Part shown: positions 1-7,373 of the stretch, piece after piece
Layout of the letters: the number at the start of each line of letters is the position of its first letter
Position numbering within the stretch: the first letter of the stretch is position 1
DNA from: an uncultured Faecalibacterium sp.
GTDB lineage: Bacteria > Bacillota > Clostridia > Oscillospirales > Ruminococcaceae
Direction: 5' to 3'
NCBI GenBank assembly: GCA_937907025.1
Contig: CALESJ010000001.1
Coordinates: 1 to 64,000 of the forward strand
Length of the DNA stretch: 64,000 bases
Position numbers and translations under genes: made by a program
The notes under the pieces: generated by a model
What the model was told of the DNA's origin: nothing
The model's input: the letters and a program-made list of their open reading frames with translations, nothing else
The model's database searches: none

Positions 1-67
1 TAACCTTGATGTTCCGGCGTTCCGTTTTCTCTGCGGCGTTTTCAACACTTTCAACGCTATTCTTCAC
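1..67 (-). CDS. Start of a small phage-type protein, cut by the window edge
   Basis: A GTG codon at 65-67 opens a frame that stays open to base 1 and reads VKNSVESVENAAEKTERRNI. A GAGGGG Shine-Dalgarno lies about nine bases upstream, just after the stop of the preceding gene at 82. The fragment is charged and has no recognisable domain. In this position, after an XhlA-like gene, a holin or other lysis/tail-end gene would be usual, but that is inference from context only. Confidence 0.35.
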   Translation of the reverse strand, partial: MKNSVESVENAAEKTERRNIKV

Positions 68-81
68 ATTCCCGCGCCCCC

Positions 82-390
82 TCACATACCGATCCGCTTA
101 AACAGGTAGCCAAGCACAATGCCCACAATCGCCGTGGCAATGTAGCCCATGACCTTGCGCCACTTCTCGCCGTCGCGGTCCTCCAACGCTTCCAGCCGTT
201 TGCCCTGCTTTTCCTGCTCTTTCAGCATACTTTGCATACTCACGGCCAGCTTTTCCACGCTGGTTGCCAACGCGCCGATCTGACGCACACTGTCCTCCAA
301 AATGCCAATGCGTGTGTCCTGCCGCTTGTTCTCCTCCTCCAAGCGGCGGCGGAACTCCTCATGCTCCGCCCGTGTGATAGGGTTCTCCAT
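82..390 (-). CDS. XhlA-like coiled-coil membrane protein
   Basis: A 102-residue protein with a charged, heptad-like helical region (about residues 5-80, many E/K/R/L) and one C-terminal membrane segment (GYIATAIVGIVLGYLF) ending in KRIGM. This architecture matches haemolysin XhlA/holin-associated proteins of Gram-positive phages, which sit at the membrane and assist lysis. The ATG at 390 has an AAGGAGGAGAGG ribosome site and overlaps the end of the preceding 77-residue gene. The family assignment rests on architecture, not on a specific motif. Confidence 0.6.
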   Translation of the reverse strand: MENPITRAEHEEFRRRLEEENKRQDTRIGILEDSVRQIGALATSVEKLAVSMQSMLKEQEKQGKRLEALEDRDGEKWRKVMGYIATAIVGIVLGYLFKRIGM

Positions 391-592
391 CGTCCTCTCC
401 TCCTTGTTCTGCCCAGTCCGGCCACTCGTCGCCGCCTATGGCGTCGCGGTATGCCTTGTCGGCCTGCGCAATCTCGTCACGCCCGGTCACAGTGTCACCC
501 AGCTCTGCAAGCCGGGTTGCCATGATCTTGATAACCCGTGCCTGCATTTCCGTCACCGTTTCCAGCTCCGCTATGATCTGCAAATGGCTCAT
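359..592 (-). CDS. Small hypothetical phage protein
   Basis: A 77-residue acidic protein (MSHLQIIAELETVTEMQARV...) that I do not recognise. The ATG at 592 is preceded by GAGAGGAGG at good spacing. The gene overlaps the last 98 bases of the reverse transcriptase frame in another frame and overlaps the next gene by about 30 bases, as in tightly packed phage modules. The N-terminal half is predicted helical. No function is proposed. Confidence 0.55.
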   Translation of the reverse strand: MSHLQIIAELETVTEMQARVIKIMATRLAELGDTVTGRDEIAQADKAYRDAIGGDEWPDWAEQGGEDDGEPYHTGGA

Positions 593-1751
593 GCTGTGCC
601 TCCTCTCGCAGTTGTTTTTGTTTGGCCTTTTCCAGTTCCGCCCGGTAAATCTCGTTCAGCCGCCACCGCAGGCTTGCGCTCTCCGTGTGCTTTAGCAGCC
701 CCCTAATGCTGGCAATGCGCCGGTAAAAGTCCTGCCGTGTCATATCGCCAGCAGCATACAAAGCACTGATCTTGCGCACCTCCCGCTTTATGCGGCGCAC
801 GGTGCTTTTCCGCAGCTTCATGTGGGTGGGCCATATCCGCACACCAACAAATTCAACCCCTTGGCGCACCGGGCGTATGCTGGTCTTGCTGTTCAAATCA
901 AGCGCCAGCTCCTCCCGCAAGAAAGTTTCCACCGCCGCTTTCCAGCGGTGCAAGGTTTCCTTGTCCTGCCCCAAGATGATTACATCGTCCATGTAGCGGA
1001 TATAGTAATGAATTTTCAGCCTGTGCTTGCAATACTGGTCAAGCTCGTTTAAGTAGATGTTCGCAAATAGCTGGCTCGTCAGGTTGCCTATCGGCATACC
1101 CACTTCGTACAGCCATTCTTCCGGCGGCGTGTCCTGCGGTGTCCGCCAGCGCGGCAGGCCGAACGGCTCTGCTCTGCTGTTCACCACGCCCCGTATAAAC
1201 GCCATCATGGCTGGGTCTTTCACCCGCCGCTCCAAGATCGCCAGCAGCTTTTCGTGGCTCACCCGGTAAAAGTATTTGCTTATGTCCAGTTTCAGGCAGT
1301 ACCAGCCCGGCCCCGGCTTGCGCTGCACTTGGCACATCCAGTATTGCAGGCGCTTGGCGGCCTTATGGCTGCCCTTGCCCTTTCGGCAAGCGTAGGAATC
1401 CTCAATAAAAAGCCTGTCATAGATCGGATTCAAATACAGGTACAGGCTCCATTGCACAATTCTGTCCGGGTAGTCCAGCGCCATCACCAGCCGCTTCTTG
1501 GGCACATACACCCACAGCTTGCGGTACGGCCCCAGCACATAGCTGCCGTTCATCATACCTTGCTGTATGACGAACAAATTATCTTCGAGCCGCGCGGTAA
1601 AATTCAAAACCTCGGCGCGGTATCGCTTGCCCTTGCGGGCGTTCCTGTCAGCCTCAATCAGCCAACCAAAATTGCACACCACCGGCCAAGCGTTTTGAAT
1701 CACCGTCATTTCTTGCTGACAGTGTTTCATCCAACGATCTCTCCAAGCCAT
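495..1751 (-). CDS. Diversity-generating retroelement reverse transcriptase
   Basis: Group-II-intron-like reverse transcriptase of about 418 residues. It shows the catalytic YMDD box (Y253-D256 from the chosen start), the upstream GMPIGNLTSQLFANIYLNELD block typical of DGR enzymes, and an N-terminal finger/palm region with KLDISKYF. It copies the TR RNA with adenine misincorporation and, with Avd, delivers cDNA to the VRs. The order avd-TR-RT on one strand is the classic DGR layout. I prefer ATG 1751: a GGAGG lies 14 bases upstream, and the gap contains a GGCG-GAAA-CGCC tetraloop hairpin that could shorten it. GTG 1772 is the alternative. The last ~30 residues overlap the next gene and look unconserved. 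Confidence 0.93.
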   Translation of the reverse strand: MAWRDRWMKHCQQEMTVIQNAWPVVCNFGWLIEADRNARKGKRYRAEVLNFTARLEDNLFVIQQGMMNGSYVLGPYRKLWVYVPKKRLVMALDYPDRIVQWSLYLYLNPIYDRLFIEDSYACRKGKGSHKAAKRLQYWMCQVQRKPGPGWYCLKLDISKYFYRVSHEKLLAILERRVKDPAMMAFIRGVVNSRAEPFGLPRWRTPQDTPPEEWLYEVGMPIGNLTSQLFANIYLNELDQYCKHRLKIHYYIRYMDDVIILGQDKETLHRWKAAVETFLREELALDLNSKTSIRPVRQGVEFVGVRIWPTHMKLRKSTVRRIKREVRKISALYAAGDMTRQDFYRRIASIRGLLKHTESASLRWRLNEIYRAELEKAKQKQLREEAQHEPFADHSGAGNGDGNAGTGYQDHGNPACRAG

Positions 1752-1913
1752 GTGTGGCGTTTCCGCCTCCACGGCAATACAAATTTTTTCCCGCCCTGTC
1801 TAAGCGGGAACGGAAACAGGCCCCTTTTAGTCTGCACTTCCTGCTGTACCCCGTAGGCCACAGCCCCCTTGCGGCGCAGAACCACCGCCCTAAATTGGCA
1901 TTTAACAGACGAA

Positions 1914-2028
1914 AAGCGGAACGGCCCCCGATGTTGCCGTTGGCATTAGAGCGCGGGTTGTTCAGGTTGGAATTGAACACCCCGGCGTTGCCGCCATTGT
2001 TCCAGTTGCCACCGCGAATCAGGCACCG
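1914..2028 (-). repeat. DGR template repeat (TR)
   Basis: A 115-bp segment between the avd stop and the RT start. Read on the minus strand it is rich in AAC/AAT codons (encoding RGGNWNNGGNAGVFNSNLNNP...). It aligns without gaps to VR1 (2635-2749) and VR2 (4952-5060). All mismatches (18 and 14 by eye count) fall at template adenines, and non-adenine positions are identical. The GC-rich end nearest RT (GGGGGCCGTTCCGCTT) is invariant in all three copies and is the expected initiation-of-mutagenic-homology region. The TR is presumably transcribed with avd and RT. Confidence 0.95.
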
Positions 2029-2056
2029 TAAATGGCCCGTTCCCAAAGAAAAACGG

Positions 2057-2443
2057 CTACTTTTTCACGCTGGCAATATACTTGCCCAGCAAGCAGCCGA
2101 TTTCTGTATTGTACCTTGCCCATGTTTCGTACTGGTGCATGGACAGCGGCGGGGCAAACTTCGCACCGCAAAGGTCTTTGTCTGCCGCCATCCTCACCAG
2201 ATTGCGCAGCCATTCCAGTTCAACATCAAGCTCCTGCGCGGTAGTCTTGCGGTAGTATTTCTTTTCCAGCTCAACGGCCAAATGGTACATTTTCAGCATG
2301 GAAACCCGCATATCATCCGCAAGGTCACGATCTTTCCGGCTAAAATTCTTGGTCAGCGGCCTGCCGTACTTCATCATTTCCCCGATCTTCTCTTTCAAGC
2401 GGAACGGTTCATAGCTGCCCGGCGCGGGCATTTCGCTCTGCAT
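2057..2443 (-). CDS. avd: Avd accessory variability determinant
   Basis: A 128-residue, mostly helical, basic protein located between VR1 and the TR. Its length, its helix pattern (FRLKEKIGEMMKYG..., DMRVSMLKMYHLAVELEKKYY, ELEWLRNLVRMAADKDL, QYETWARYNTEIGCLLGKYI) and its place upstream of TR and RT match the four-helix-bundle Avd family. Avd pentamers bind the RT and TR RNA and are needed for mutagenic retrohoming. The ATG at 2443 has a GGAGGAGGTGAACG ribosome site. The identification is strong because of the complete DGR context. Confidence 0.88.
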   Translation of the reverse strand: MQSEMPAPGSYEPFRLKEKIGEMMKYGRPLTKNFSRKDRDLADDMRVSMLKMYHLAVELEKKYYRKTTAQELDVELEWLRNLVRMAADKDLCGAKFAPPLSMHQYETWARYNTEIGCLLGKYIASVKK

Positions 2444-2574
2444 AGCTCGTTCACCTCCTCCAAAATTTCCCCAAACCCACCCGGCGCATTGCGCCTGCCA
2501 AAAAGCCCTAAAAAATTTGCCCGCGCACAGCGCGGGGTGTTGTTCCCGTTGCTGTGCGTGGGCTTGTCCTGTTG

Positions 2575-2609
2575 TCCGCCGCGCTATCGCTTGGCGGTCA
2601 GTGTTTCAG
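2575..2609. repeat. 35-bp VR-downstream hairpin repeat, copy 1
   Basis: Identical over 35 bp to 4889-4923. On the minus strand it lies about 26 bp beyond the VR1 end, as copy 2 lies beyond VR2. It contains nested inverted repeats (CCGCC/GGCGG outside, GCG-CTAT-CGC inside). No copy was seen next to the TR. In other DGRs a hairpin or cruciform just downstream of the VR stimulates retrohoming, so this is the likely equivalent. Confidence 0.75.
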
Positions 2610-2623
2610 GGCGCAGTGTACAG

Positions 2624-2836
2624 TTATTCGTAAAAAGCGGAACGGCCCCCGACGACGCCGAGGGCATTAGAGCGCGGGCTGCCCAGGTCGGAATTGAACA
2701 CCCCGGCGCCGCCGCCACCGCCCCAGCGGCCACCGCGAACCAGGCACCGCTCGGCCTCGGCGTTGTTGATGTAGAAATAGTCGCCGCCGTAGGTAGCGTC
2801 AATGCCGTCACCCGTCAGCGCCGCGTCGGGCAGCAT
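2624..2836 (-). pseudogene. Orphan DGR target fragment carrying VR1
   Basis: Encodes about 70 residues: MLPDAALTGDGIDATYGG..., then a variable C-type-lectin-like tail (CLVRGGRWGGGGGAGVFNSDL...) ending GGRSAFYE. It corresponds only to the C-terminal module of the full target at 4935-6113. The frame is open upstream to 2948 but has no ATG; possible starts are TTG 2857 or ATG 2836, neither with a good ribosome site. A strong terminator (2911-2947) lies directly upstream. It is therefore probably a 5'-deleted target, or a free VR cassette, rather than a normally expressed gene. Confidence 0.7.
2635..2749 (-). repeat. DGR variable repeat VR1
   Basis: Aligns end to end with the 115-bp TR (offset 721). 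By eye there are 18 substitutions, all at positions where the TR has A on the coding strand and replaced by any of C, G or T. The invariant GC-rich end is shared with TR and VR2. Codons that are AAC/AAT in the TR have become GGC, GGT, GGG, GAC, AGC and similar. Confidence 0.93.
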
Positions 2837-2910
2837 GGCAAGCGCCTGAAGCAGCAACTTGGCCGCAGCGCCAATGCTGATATACCAGCCCCAAGCCGCC
2901 CAAGGCGGTA

Positions 2911-2947
2911 TTTTTTTAGCCCGCCGCAGCGCGGCAAGGCTAAAAAA
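2911..2947. terminator. Bidirectional Rho-independent terminator
   Basis: A TTTTTTAGCC / GGCTAAAAAA stem with an inner GCCGC/GCGGC stem, giving T runs on both strands. It lies after the PP-loop gene (3016-4077, minus) and before the orphan VR1 fragment, so it would shut off read-through into VR1. Confidence 0.8.
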
Positions 2948-3015
2948 TCAAGCAGCCGGGCGGGGCGCAACCCCGCTCCACGCCCGGCCTGCAATGCCTA
3001 TTCTGTTTTTTGCCC

Positions 3016-4077
3016 TCAATAGGGCTTGCCGATGTAATCAAGGATTTTGCCAAGGCCCGTTTTATCCGGCTTTAACTCGCCGTTTTCAAAGTGCCCGCCG
3101 TATATGCAGTATTTGTACTGCGCCGGGTGTGTCTGCTTCATGCGCTGGAACCTGTTCGGCTCCTTGTCGCTCATAATCCCGAACATACAGTACATACAAC
3201 CTGTTCTGTCGCAGCCCGTCGTAGTCAATTTCGGCGGGAACTCCTCGTCGAACATCTGCAACTGCATATTTTCTTCCACGATCTCGCCGTACACCGGCGC
3301 ATAGGGTATGCCGGTCTGTTTCAGGTATTGCAGCACATCTTGCTCTGTCCAAAATGACATCGGCTTTGACATGGGCCGTTCTGAATCGAACGAATTACAG
3401 CCGTACCGCAGCCACGATGCTTGCCGCTGTTCCGATTCCTCGGTCATAGTGGCAACTATCGGCTTGCGCCCGGTTTCCTTTTCGTACTTCTTGGCTGGGC
3501 CTTTCTTCATAACATCACAACATAATTGCGAAGTTGAAAACGGTGCCTCTACCATGAACTTGTACTTCTTGTAGCGTTCCTTGAATTTGCTTGGCTTTCC
3601 GCACTTGTCCAGCCCGTCCAGCCGGTTTAGTGCCCATTGTGAACCGTTCCGGGCGTAGTAGATCACCTTTGCAACCTCTTTCCCGATCACCGGGTAGCCG
3701 TATTTTGTCAGCACTTCCGGGAAAGTCAGCTCCGGCGTCAGCACTTTAAGGTCAACGGGGATTTCATACTGCCTTTCCAGCCACTTTGCAAAATACTTTA
3801 CGAACTTCTGGATTTCCGGGTATTCAAGCCCCGTGTTCACAAACACCAAATGGAGCGGTTCTTTTCGGTTCGGGCACCAAAAGGCTTGATACGCTCTCGC
3901 CGTCAAGTCCGCCAAAACCGTGCTGTCCTTTCCGCCGCTGAATGAAATGTACACATTCCAGTCATACCGGCCTATCCACTCAATGATTCTTGTTTGCGTT
4001 ACTTGAATTTTCCGTTGAAGTGACCACGCCCGCATAGTTTCCAAGTCCTGCTTTGTGTACTTGGTTTCACTCTGCAT
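3016..4077 (-). CDS. PAPS-reductase-like PP-loop ATPase
   Basis: A 353-residue protein with the PP-loop SGGKDST at residues 47-53, the FVNTGLEYPE motif, and Cys pairs including CDRTGCMYCMFG near the C-terminus, suggesting an Fe-S or zinc site. It belongs to the phosphoadenosine-phosphosulfate reductase superfamily, whose phage members (DndC-like, base- or tRNA-modifying or of unknown role) adenylate a substrate. It starts 11 bases inside the upstream 219-residue gene, so the two are co-translated. Placement inside the DGR element between the two target cassettes is unusual. Its substrate cannot be inferred. Confidence 0.85.
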   Translation of the reverse strand: MQSETKYTKQDLETMRAWSLQRKIQVTQTRIIEWIGRYDWNVYISFSGGKDSTVLADLTARAYQAFWCPNRKEPLHLVFVNTGLEYPEIQKFVKYFAKWLERQYEIPVDLKVLTPELTFPEVLTKYGYPVIGKEVAKVIYYARNGSQWALNRLDGLDKCGKPSKFKERYKKYKFMVEAPFSTSQLCCDVMKKGPAKKYEKETGRKPIVATMTEESEQRQASWLRYGCNSFDSERPMSKPMSFWTEQDVLQYLKQTGIPYAPVYGEIVEENMQLQMFDEEFPPKLTTTGCDRTGCMYCMFGIMSDKEPNRFQRMKQTHPAQYKYCIYGGHFENGELKPDKTGLGKILDYIGKPY

Positions 4078-4726
4078 GGCCGTCCTCCATCCCGATCTGC
4101 TCCGCGCCCTCGTCCTGCTTGTCCGGGTCTGCTGCGTCCAAAGCCTGTTTCTGCTCCCGCATATACTGGCTCACGCAGGCGCTTTCAAACTCGCTCAAAT
4201 CCTCCAAGAACTGCTTGGTTATGATCTTCAAGGGTACAAACCCGGCCAGCACCTCAAACCCGTCTTTGATAACCACATACGGCGCACCGCCAGCGGTCTT
4301 GCGCACAACGGTCTGTATGTAGTCGCTGTTCTTGACCACATCGGCAATGGGGGCGACCAGCGCGGAATCGTAGAAAATCAGTTCCCCGGCGTTGCCATAC
4401 ATAAGGCCAACCAGCCCCATGCCCTTGTAGAACATTTCCAGCGGCACCCGCCGCGCCTCCTGTTCCAGTGGGTCAGCGTCCGTCAGGTTCATGCCAAAGG
4501 CCGCGCCGCCGGTTTCGGCGTACTTTTCGTCAAAGAACATCTTTTCCCACGCCTTACTGTCAATGTCCAGCACCGCGCCTACCTGTTCCTTGCCCTCCAT
4601 TTCGGGCAACTCCGTGGCGTTGTACAGCGCCGAACGGGTGCCCAGCCAAATGCCGCTGTCGTCCGCATGAATCACCATGCAGTAGCTTTCGCTCTTGGCT
4701 CGTTTCACAAACTTGCTCAACTTCAT
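4067..4726 (-). CDS. Hypothetical phage-element protein, 219 aa
   Basis: Reads MKLSKFVKRAKSESYCMVIH... and ends with an acidic tail (DAADPDKQDEGAEQIGMEDGHAE). No known motif is recognised. It is soluble, mixed alpha/beta in appearance, with a VPLKIITKQFLEDLSEFE helical segment near residues 165-185. ATG 4726 is chosen because an AAAGGAG ribosome site precedes it; the longer frame upstream overlaps the small membrane gene. It overlaps the PP-loop gene by 11 bases, implying one operon. Confidence 0.75.
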   Translation of the reverse strand: MKLSKFVKRAKSESYCMVIHADDSGIWLGTRSALYNATELPEMEGKEQVGAVLDIDSKAWEKMFFDEKYAETGGAAFGMNLTDADPLEQEARRVPLEMFYKGMGLVGLMYGNAGELIFYDSALVAPIADVVKNSDYIQTVVRKTAGGAPYVVIKDGFEVLAGFVPLKIITKQFLEDLSEFESACVSQYMREQKQALDAADPDKQDEGAEQIGMEDGHAE

Positions 4727-4739
4727 AGCCCGGCTCCTT

Positions 4740-4874
4740 TCAGCCCAGCAGGCACAGCGCACACAGCTTGATAATTGCCAGCGGCCCCAGCACGGCGGCG
4801 ATTGCCCACGCAATGCAGGCAAAAATCACCAGCAGGCCAACCAGTGCAGCGAGAATAGCTTTCAAAACTTCCAT
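4740..4874 (-). CDS. 44-residue single-pass membrane peptide
   Basis: ATG 4874 to TGA 4740 encodes MEVLKAILAALVGLLVIFAC..., a nearly continuous hydrophobic helix ending IIKLCALCLLG. A GAGG sits 6-9 bases upstream of the ATG. It lies between the VR2 hairpin repeat and the 219-residue gene and was found by reading the gap between annotated genes. Small hydrophobic peptides are common in phage lysis and tail modules. Function unknown. Confidence 0.55.
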   Translation of the reverse strand: MEVLKAILAALVGLLVIFACIAWAIAAVLGPLAIIKLCALCLLG

Positions 4875-4888
4875 AGTGCCCTCATTTC

Positions 4889-4923
4889 TCCGCCGCGCTA
4901 TCGCTTGGCGGTCAGTGTTTCAG
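4889..4923. repeat. 35-bp VR-downstream hairpin repeat, copy 2
   Basis: Identical to 2575-2609. It begins 12 bp past the stop codon of the DGR target gene, close to the 3' end of VR2. The conservation of 35 bp of non-coding DNA at both VRs, with divergent sequence around it, points to a cis element for retrohoming. Confidence 0.75.
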
Positions 4924-4934
4924 TGTCCGGCGTT

Positions 4935-6113
4935 TCAGTGCTTCTTGAAATAAGCGGAACGGCCCCCGAAGGCGCCGCGGGCATCAGAGCGCGGGTCGCT
5001 CAGGCCGGAATTGAACACCCCGGCGCGGCCGCCAAGGTTCCAGTTGCCACCGCGAATCAGTATGTATTCGCCCTCTGTGCTGTCCACATAGCACCCGGCC
5101 TTTTCCTCCCCGGCAAACAGGGCCAGCGCTCGCAGCTGCTCACTGTCGCAGTTCATCCGCACATTCCCCCACACGCAGCCGCAGTAGTCACGGTGAATGC
5201 TCGGATAGGTGTTAAAGGTGATCTTGTTATCTTCAACCGCAACATACAGCGGGTGGCCCTCCGCATCTGTGATCGGTTTCCATCCGTCGCCGCACTCTGT
5301 CAAATCCGTTTCGGGCAGGGCCGCGTCGTTGTTCTCCGCCGCCCACAGCGCCCCGTCGCGGATTCTCACACCACGGGCAAACTCCCAAATGTTGCCGCAA
5401 AGATCATGTACACCGCTGGCCGTGTGGTCGTGCGTCCAAGTAGCCGGGCCGCTGCCGGTCAGCGTCTTGTAGCTGTCCTCAATGATAATGCCCTGTTCCT
5501 TGTCGTCACCGTGCCAGTGGGAACAATTCGTGTTTCCGTGTGGCAGGGTGCCCAGTTTCAGGCTGGTGTCAGCCAGCAAGCCCCACTCCGCCGCCGTCAG
5601 GCAGTGCCAACCCTCGCCCTTGGAGAAACACGCCTGCGCGAAATCCTCCATCGTGATATTCGTGACCGGCTCCTGCAAGGGCAGGCTGTACGGCTTGCCG
5701 TTAATCATGGTGTTTTCGTAGACGGAAATATAAATTTCGTCGTACACCTCGCCGCCGATGATGAACGCCGGGTGTACCGCGTCGCTGCCGCCGAAAAGCT
5801 CCTTGTTAGTCACGCGGCGGAACCTGTGCATGATAGAGGGAATACCCGCGTTGTCGTAGATCGCCACCACATCATGCTCCACGCCCGGCGCGGTCTGCTC
5901 CCTGCGGCGCAGTTCCTCGTCGTTGCGCAGGATTTCCCGCTTGATCTCCTCCGGCGCGGCGCTCAAATCCTCGGCACTGCCGCAATTTGCGGCGCAGCGC
6001 TCCGCGTCCTGCTGCACATAGCCCAAAAAGGCGGCGGCCTGCCTGCCCACAAAATCGCTCTTGCCCTCGGCGGCCATACTAAGGCCAAAGTAGTTGCACA
6101 GAATCTTTGCCAT
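4935..6113 (-). CDS. DGR target protein with FGE/C-type-lectin-like variable domain
   Basis: A 392-residue protein. Residues about 1-90 are helical and charged. From about 90 onward it resembles the formylglycine-generating-enzyme/C-type-lectin fold used by many DGR targets (MTNK-like VTNKELF, LTAAEWGLLA, SGVHDLCGNIWEFARG, WGNVRMNC). The last ~38 residues are the VR: ILIRGGNWNLGGRAGVFNSGL... GGRSAYFKKH. The scaffold (RGG.W, AGVFNS, PRS, GGRSA) is fixed and the intervening residues vary. It is probably a surface or tail-tip ligand-binding protein diversified by the DGR; no signal peptide is visible. It overlaps no neighbour and is followed by the hairpin repeat. Confidence 0.9.
   Translation of the reverse strand: MAKILCNYFGLSMAAEGKSDFVGRQAAAFLGYVQQDAERCAANCGSAEDLSAAPEEIKREILRNDEELRRREQTAPGVEHDVVAIYDNAGIPSIMHRFRRVTNKELFGGSDAVHPAFIIGGEVYDEIYISVYENTMINGKPYSLPLQEPVTNITMEDFAQACFSKGEGWHCLTAAEWGLLADTSLKLGTLPHGNTNCSHWHGDDKEQGIIIEDSYKTLTGSGPATWTHDHTASGVHDLCGNIWEFARGVRIRDGALWAAENNDAALPETDLTECGDGWKPITDAEGHPLYVAVEDNKITFNTYPSIHRDYCGCVWGNVRMNCDSEQLRALALFAGEEKAGCYVDSTEGEYILIRGGNWNLGGRAGVFNSGLSDPRSDARGAFGGRSAYFKKH
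4952..5060 (-). repeat. DGR variable repeat VR2
   Basis: Aligns to TR 1914-2022 (offset 3038) with 14 substitutions by eye, all at template adenines. The 5' part on the coding strand (IRGGNWN) is still identical to TR, while the central codons are diversified. Homology ends sharply after the CTGATTCGC block, whereas VR1 matches TR six bases further. Confidence 0.93.
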
Positions 6114-6118
6114 TTTCT

Positions 6119-6661
6119 TTATCTCCTTTCGCCCACGGTAACATAGGCGGTTTTTCTGCTGTTCAGCTCCAAATCCACCGGCGCTTTGCAGGCAAGGCAG
6201 GTGTGCGTCACCCGTTCAGCGGTCAGATTGGTTTTGTAGCTGAAACTCTTGCCGCACTTGCAGTGCATAAACAGCGGGCGCAGCTTTTCCAGCGGCGTTT
6301 CGTGTCCGCACTCGCCGCACTTGTACCCGTATGTTTCATGCTTGGCGCAAAACGCCTTGATCGCGCCGCACTCCTCGCACTGCACAATCAAAAAGCCCCT
6401 GTACGGCCCTTGGTCTGCGTCCGGGTCGGCGCTTTTCCAAGTGTCACGGGCACCAAACATCCGCTCCACGCGGCTGCCGCGCCTGTCCTCCCGGTGGGGT
6501 GCGGCCCGCCGCTCCGTGTTGGCCGGGCCGCTCTCGCCGTTCAGCGGCACCACCTGCCCGGTGGCTGTATCCTCCAAGAATACCTTGCCGCCCTGCACAT
6601 ACGCCCGGAACGCGCCGCACTGGCACATCCTGCGCACATCCGAAATACTGGTACTTTCCAT
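6119..6661 (-). CDS. Zinc-ribbon protein of the DGR element
   Basis: A 180-residue protein with several Cys pairs: CQC near residue 13, CEECG...C near 95, CGECG near 115, CKCG near 133 and CLAC near 155. They form at least two CxxC zinc ribbons in the C-terminal half. The middle (residues 45-80) is polar and Arg-rich. Such proteins in phages are usually nucleic-acid binding, but no specific family is recognised. It ends 5 bases before the DGR target start, so it is probably translated in the same transcript. Confidence 0.7.
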   Translation of the reverse strand: MESTSISDVRRMCQCGAFRAYVQGGKVFLEDTATGQVVPLNGESGPANTERRAAPHREDRRGSRVERMFGARDTWKSADPDADQGPYRGFLIVQCEECGAIKAFCAKHETYGYKCGECGHETPLEKLRPLFMHCKCGKSFSYKTNLTAERVTHTCLACKAPVDLELNSRKTAYVTVGERR

Positions 6662-6680
6662 TGTCTTGACCTCCTGCGTT

Positions 6681-7373
6681 TTATGTTAGATGGAACAGGC
6701 TTGTTTGGCTGGTGTAGTCCAAAAAGCGCTGTTCCTCTGCTGCGTAATAGGTCGGGTCGATCTCAAACCCGATAAAATCCACTCCGGCCTCGTAAGCGGC
6801 AATTCTGCTGCTCCCGCTCCCCAAGTGGGTGTCCAGCACCCGGCACCCCGGCGCGGCGTAGTTCTGAAAAATCCAGTCATACAGCGCCACCGGCTTTTGC
6901 GTCGGGTGGATTCTCGCCTCGTTCAGCTTTTTGTTGCCCTGCATGATATGCCCCTCGGCAATGCTCTTGCCTTGCAGCATACCGTTCCACATGAACCTGA
7001 ACAGGCGCACGGTGTTGAATATGTCAGTTGCGGCCAGCTCACAGTCTGAAAAGCTGGTTTCTTTCTTGCATTTATCCCACACGATTCTGCCGGGTGCGAA
7101 CTCATAGTTGAAGTAGTTGCAGCCCCACACAATGTAGTGCTTGGAAACTCTGCGCAGCTCGTCAAAGTACGCCCGCCCCGGTATTTCCCACGCGGGTGAT
7201 ACCGGGTAGTCGCGGTACACGCCGATTTTGCTGACCTTGCTGCCGTAATAGCCCCGGCGTTCCGGCCCGCTGAAATACGGCGGGTCAACCACTGCAAGAT
7301 CAAAGAACCCATCCGGGAATTGTGCCATGCCCTCCATGCAATCCATGTTGTAGCACTGGTTTAGTTCAAGCAT
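6681..7373 (-). CDS. Site-specific DNA (adenine-N6/cytosine-N4) methyltransferase
   Basis: A 230-residue methyltransferase with catalytic DPPY (VVDPPYFSG, about residues 29-34) near the N-terminus. The AdoMet-binding region lies at the C-terminus (HPTQKPVALYDWIFQNYAAPGCRVLDTHLGSGSSRIAAYEAGVDFIG). The order of motif IV before motif I makes it beta-class. It overlaps the upstream Dam-like gene by 13 bases. No restriction partner is nearby, so an anti-restriction or epigenetic role for the element is likely. Confidence 0.9.
   Translation of the reverse strand: MLELNQCYNMDCMEGMAQFPDGFFDLAVVDPPYFSGPERRGYYGSKVSKIGVYRDYPVSPAWEIPGRAYFDELRRVSKHYIVWGCNYFNYEFAPGRIVWDKCKKETSFSDCELAATDIFNTVRLFRFMWNGMLQGKSIAEGHIMQGNKKLNEARIHPTQKPVALYDWIFQNYAAPGCRVLDTHLGSGSSRIAAYEAGVDFIGFEIDPTYYAAEEQRFLDYTSQTSLFHLT

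Noticed and set aside
1654..2046. A frame translating the TR as a protein (RGGNWNNGGNAGVF...)
   Set aside because: This is the DGR template, which resembles the target C-terminus. It has no upstream domain and no good start, so it is treated as template RNA.
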